Part shown: positions 31,487 to 34,268 of the stretch, piece after piece
Numbering within the stretch: position 1 is the stretch's first letter
How the letters are laid out: each line of letters opens with the position of its first letter
Origin: CAYNLY01 sp964398225
Lineage (GTDB): Bacteria; Pseudomonadota; Zetaproteobacteria; Mariprofundales; Mariprofundaceae
DNA length: 34,268 nucleotides
NCBI GenBank assembly: GCA_964398225.1
Contig: CAYNLY010000012.1
Span: 1-34,268 of the forward strand
Direction: 5' to 3'
Notes under the pieces: generated by a model
Database searches by the model: none
What the model saw: the letters and a program-made list of their open reading frames with translations, nothing else
Told to the model about the DNA's origin: nothing
Made by a program: the position numbers and the translations under genes

Positions 31487-32256
31487 CCCGCAGCCCCCGG
31501 CAGCGCCTCGGGCGCGAGTTCCTCGGCCAGTCTTGCCCTGAGTTCCGAGCTTCCGAGCGGATCGCCCAGCCGACCCTCGACGACCAGATGCACCTCGCCC
31601 GTCTCCTCGGAGACAACGATGACCAGCGCATCGGACTCCTCGGTCAGCCCCACCGCCGCGCGATGGCGGGTGCCGTAGCCGCCGGGCAGCGCGTTGGCCT
31701 GGGCAAGCGGCAGCAGCACGCGGGCCGCGACGATGCGCGCACCCGTTTCCTGACGGCGGATGATCACCGCGCCGTCGTGCATCGGCGCTTCCGGACAGAA
31801 CAGCGCCTGGATCACGTCGGGTCGCAGCGGCGCGTCGAGCTCGACGCCGGATTCGAACAGATGCTTGAGCCCCGTGTCGCGCTCGAGGACCAAAAGCCCG
31901 CCCCAGCCCCGGTGCACGAGGCCGAACGCGGATTCGACCAGAATGTCGAGCATCGCCTCGGTGGGGCTTGCGCCCGCGCCCAGCGGATTGACCGCCACAT
32001 GCATCAGCGCGCGGCGGATCTCCTGCTGGAAGAGCACGACCAGGATGATGATGAACACCGAGAAGAACTGCCCGAACAGCCATTCCACGGTGAACAGGCC
32101 GAACGCCCGGGCCGCCTCGTAGAGCGCGTACACCACGGCCAGACCGATCAGCATCTGCACCGCCCGGGTACCCCGGATCAGGCGCAGGAAAAAGTAGACG
32201 ACCACCGCCACGACGGCGATGTCCAATAGGTCCGTCCAGCCGAAATGCAGCTCCAT
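31483..32256 (-). CDS. cdaA: Diadenylate cyclase CdaA (c-di-AMP synthase)
   Basis: Makes c-di-AMP from two ATP. The 257 residues match CdaA in length and layout. There are three N-terminal membrane helices (about 9-27, 33-52 and 60-76: LLDIAVVAVVVYFFLRLI, VQMLIGLAVVYALYEAARAF, FFSVFIIILVVLFQQEIRRAL). The DAC domain follows with the two signature motifs, DGA at 161-163 (APMHDGAVIIRR) and RHR at 197-199 (LPGGYGTRHRAAVGL). The linker FQQEIRRALMHV is also typical. Both catalytic motifs are intact, so activity is expected. It lies 13 bp after folP and overlaps cdaR. No c-di-AMP phosphodiesterase (GdpP/PgpH) is visible in the window. Confidence 0.95.
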   Translation of the reverse strand: MELHFGWTDLLDIAVVAVVVYFFLRLIRGTRAVQMLIGLAVVYALYEAARAFGLFTVEWLFGQFFSVFIIILVVLFQQEIRRALMHVAVNPLGAGASPTEAMLDILVESAFGLVHRGWGGLLVLERDTGLKHLFESGVELDAPLRPDVIQALFCPEAPMHDGAVIIRRQETGARIVAARVLLPLAQANALPGGYGTRHRAAVGLTEESDALVIVVSEETGEVHLVVEGRLGDPLGSSELRARLAEELAPEALPGAAG

Positions 32257-32269
32257 TGCGCGCCTGAGC

Positions 32270-33130
32270 CTAGGCGGAGGCGCGCGCTTCGGCAAAGCCC
32301 GCGGGGCGGTGATCGGCCAGCGCCGAGGCCACCCGCACCGCCCGCGCCTGCAGGCGGACGTCGTGCACGCGCACGATGTCCGCGCCCTGCCAGATGCCGA
32401 TCGCATCGGCCACGGCCGTCTCCAGCTCGCGATCGGCGACGGGCCGCCCCGTAAGCTCCCCGATGAACGACTTGCGCGACAGCCCCAGGAGCACCGGCAG
32501 CCCCAGCCGGCGGCGGATCACGTCAAGCCCGGCGATCAGCCGGAGGTTGTGCTCGAGCTTCTTGCCGAAGCCGATGCCCGGATCGACGACGATCCGCTCC
32601 TCGCCGATGCCGCGCGCCACGCATGCGGCGACGCGCGCTTCGAGATGGGCGCACACCTCGTCGAGCACGTCCCGGTACTCGGCCATCGACTGCATCGTCT
32701 CGGGCGTTCCGCGCATGTGCATCAGGCAGACGTCCGCGTCCGAGTCCGCCACGACCTCGAGGCTTTCCGGATCGAACGACAACGCCGAGACGTCGTTGAC
32801 CATCCGCGCGCCCGCACCGAGGGCGGCGCGCATCACGGACGCCTTGCGGGTATCGACCGAAACGTAGAGGCCGTGCGCGGCAAGCCGCTCGATCACCGGA
32901 ACGACGCGCGCGGCCTCCTCGTCTTCGGGCACGGGCGCCGCCCCCGGGCGCGTGGACTCCCCGCCCACGTCGATGATCGCGGCGCCCTCCCGGGCCATCT
33001 CGAGGCCGTGCCGGACGGCGTCCTCGAAGCCCTGATGCCTGCCTCCGTCCGAAAACGAATCGGGCGTGCAGTTGAGCACGCCCATGATCCATGCGTCGCC
33101 GCCCCGGGGCCTGCGCCAGCGCCCTGCCAT
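32270..33130 (-). CDS. folP: Dihydropteroate synthase
   Basis: Joins p-aminobenzoate to 6-hydroxymethyl-dihydropterin diphosphate in folate synthesis; the sulfonamide target. The 286 residues hold both family signatures: IMGVLNCTPDSFSDGG and IDVGGESTRPGA, with VSVDTRKASVMRAAL, VNDVSAL, VVDPGIGFGKKLEHN and LLGLSRKSFIGELTGRP following. The ATG overlaps the ftsH stop by one base (TGATG), giving the ftsH-folP order known from other proteobacteria. Confidence 0.98.
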   Translation of the reverse strand: MAGRWRRPRGGDAWIMGVLNCTPDSFSDGGRHQGFEDAVRHGLEMAREGAAIIDVGGESTRPGAAPVPEDEEAARVVPVIERLAAHGLYVSVDTRKASVMRAALGAGARMVNDVSALSFDPESLEVVADSDADVCLMHMRGTPETMQSMAEYRDVLDEVCAHLEARVAACVARGIGEERIVVDPGIGFGKKLEHNLRLIAGLDVIRRRLGLPVLLGLSRKSFIGELTGRPVADRELETAVADAIGIWQGADIVRVHDVRLQARAVRVASALADHRPAGFAEARASA

Positions 33131-34268
33131 CAGCCCGCCTGCTCGGCGCCCTTGCCCGCGTGCCCCGCGCCGTCCGGCTCGGCGGCCGCGTCCAGATCGG
33201 GGCCTTCCGCGGCCTCCTCCGTTCCGGCCGCGGCCTTCGGCGCCTCGCGCACGATCTCGCGGCCTTCGAGCACCGCATCGATCTCCGGACCCTCGAGCGT
33301 TTCGTACTTCATCAGGGCCTCGGCCAGCGCGTGCAGCTGATCGATATGGTCCTCGAGGATACGGCGCGCCCGCGCGTAGTTATCCTCGATCAGCTTGCGA
33401 ACCTCGGCGTCGATCTTGCGCGCCGTTTCCTCGGACAGGTTCGTCTGCCGGGTGATCTCACGCCCCAGGAACGGCTCGTGCTCCCGCTCGCCGTAGACCA
33501 TCGGGCCCAGCGCTTCGGACATGCCCCACTGGGTCACCATGTTCCGCGCAAGCTGCGTGGCGCGCTCGAAGTCGTTCGAGGCGCCGGTCGTCTTCTGGCC
33601 GAGCACGAGCTCCTCGCCAAGCCGGCCGCCCATCATGATCGCGATCTGATCCTTCAGGTATTCGGCGTCGTGGTTGAACTTGTCCTCTTCCGGCAGCTGC
33701 ATCGTGACGCCCAGCGCCTGCCCGCGGGGAATGATGCTGACCTTGTGCACCGGATCGGCGTGCTTCAGATACTTCGCCACCAGTGTATGCCCCGCCTCGT
33801 GGTAGGCGGTGGTCCGCTTCTGTTCCTCGGAGATCAGCATCGAGCGGCGCTCGGTGCCCATCATGACCTTGTCCTTCGCCGCCTCGAAATCGGCGCGGGT
33901 GACCCGGTCCCGATTGTGGCGGGCGGCGTTCAGCGCAGCCTCGTTGACCAGGTTCGCAAGATCGGCGCCCGAAAAGCCCGGCGTGCCGCGCGCAAGCTCC
34001 TTCGGATCGACGTCCGGCGCGAGCGGCACCTTGCGCATGTGCACGCGCAGGATCTGTTCCCGCCCCAGCAGGTCGGGACGCGGCACGACGACCTGACGGT
34101 CGAAACGCCCGGGCCGGAGCAGCGCCGGATCGAGCACGTCCGGCCGGTTCGTTGCGGCCACCAGGATCACGCCCTCGTTGGTCTCAAAGCCGTCCATCTC
34201 GACGAGCAGCTGGTTCAGCGTCTGCTCGCGCTCGTCGTTGCCGCCGCCGATGCCGGCGCCGCGATGCC
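33130..34268 (-). CDS. ftsH: ATP-dependent zinc metalloprotease FtsH, N-terminal part outside window
   Basis: Membrane AAA+ protease that degrades misfolded membrane proteins and regulators such as LpxC. The last 379 codons are visible; the membrane segments and Walker A lie beyond 34268. Seen are the second region of homology, NDEREQTLNQLLVEMDGF and LVAATNRPDVLDPALLRPGRFDRQVVVPRPD, the lid helix region GTPGFSGADLANLVNEAAL, the zinc site AYHEAGHTLVAKYL (HExxH), and the third zinc ligand region TTGASNDFERAT. The acidic Ala-rich tail is usual for the family. The stop overlaps folP by one base. Confidence 0.98.
   Translation of the reverse strand, partial: HRGAGIGGGNDEREQTLNQLLVEMDGFETNEGVILVAATNRPDVLDPALLRPGRFDRQVVVPRPDLLGREQILRVHMRKVPLAPDVDPKELARGTPGFSGADLANLVNEAALNAARHNRDRVTRADFEAAKDKVMMGTERRSMLISEEQKRTTAYHEAGHTLVAKYLKHADPVHKVSIIPRGQALGVTMQLPEEDKFNHDAEYLKDQIAIMMGGRLGEELVLGQKTTGASNDFERATQLARNMVTQWGMSEALGPMVYGEREHEPFLGREITRQTNLSEETARKIDAEVRKLIEDNYARARRILEDHIDQLHALAEALMKYETLEGPEIDAVLEGREIVREAPKAAAGTEEAAEGPDLDAAAEPDGAGHAGKGAEQAG

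Overview
This 34.3-kb, GC-rich window is a densely packed piece of a Gram-negative, proteobacterial-type chromosome. Three conserved blocks support this: ftsH-folP-(cdaA-cdaR)-glmM, thrS-infC-rpmI-rplT-pheS-pheT and ffh-rpsP-rimM-trmD. GlnD and a Mip-like FKBP lipoprotein fit as well. The lineage cannot be fixed from this stretch: the gene order is gamma/beta-like, but cdaA-cdaR is not typical of those groups. All convincing genes lie on the minus strand, so transcription runs from high to low coordinates. Gaps are short and most neighbours overlap by 1-22 bp. No gene-free stretch exceeds 300 bp; the largest (21836-22097, 262 bp) holds a long inverted repeat and a sigma28-like motif. No transposon, phage gene or CRISPR array was seen.

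Layout in transcription order. (1) 34268-29442: ftsH (its 5' part is outside the window), folP, the c-di-AMP synthase cdaA, its YbbR/CdaR partner and glmM. (2) 29445-22098: a good promoter, tRNA-Val(GAC), thrS, infC (probably an AUC start), rpmI, rplT, an attenuator-like hairpin, pheS, pheT and rnhB. (3) 21835-11690: mutS, glnD, a patatin phospholipase, a small membrane protein, a DUF748/OmpA-like envelope protein, a MurU-like nucleotidyltransferase and a glutamate/aspartate symporter that ends in a terminator. (4) 11689-8884: a stressosome operon, rsbR-rsbS-rsbT-rsbX, followed by a diguanylate cyclase whose N-terminus looks like a degenerate RsbT and whose GGEEF region carries a one-base frameshift. 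A sigma54-like promoter lies just upstream. (5) 8873-1: guaB, guaA, an FKBP lipoprotein, ffh, rpsP, rimM, trmD and speA (its 3' end is outside the window).

Functionally, most of the window is housekeeping: translation, protein targeting, GMP synthesis, mismatch repair and nitrogen signalling. Two nucleotide-second-messenger modules are set into it. One is c-di-AMP synthesis tied to cell-wall precursor synthesis (cdaA-cdaR-glmM). The other is a stressosome whose adjacent output gene is a c-di-GMP synthase. A compact RsbR with no sensor domain, a GHKL-like domain fused to GGDEF and a possible RpoN promoter make the stressosome module the most unusual part of the window.

Assembly quality matters. 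Two 100-N gaps interrupt the repetitive 3' end of rpsP, and the 45-bp island between them is an exact copy of nearby sequence. The cyclase frameshift could therefore also be a sequence error.
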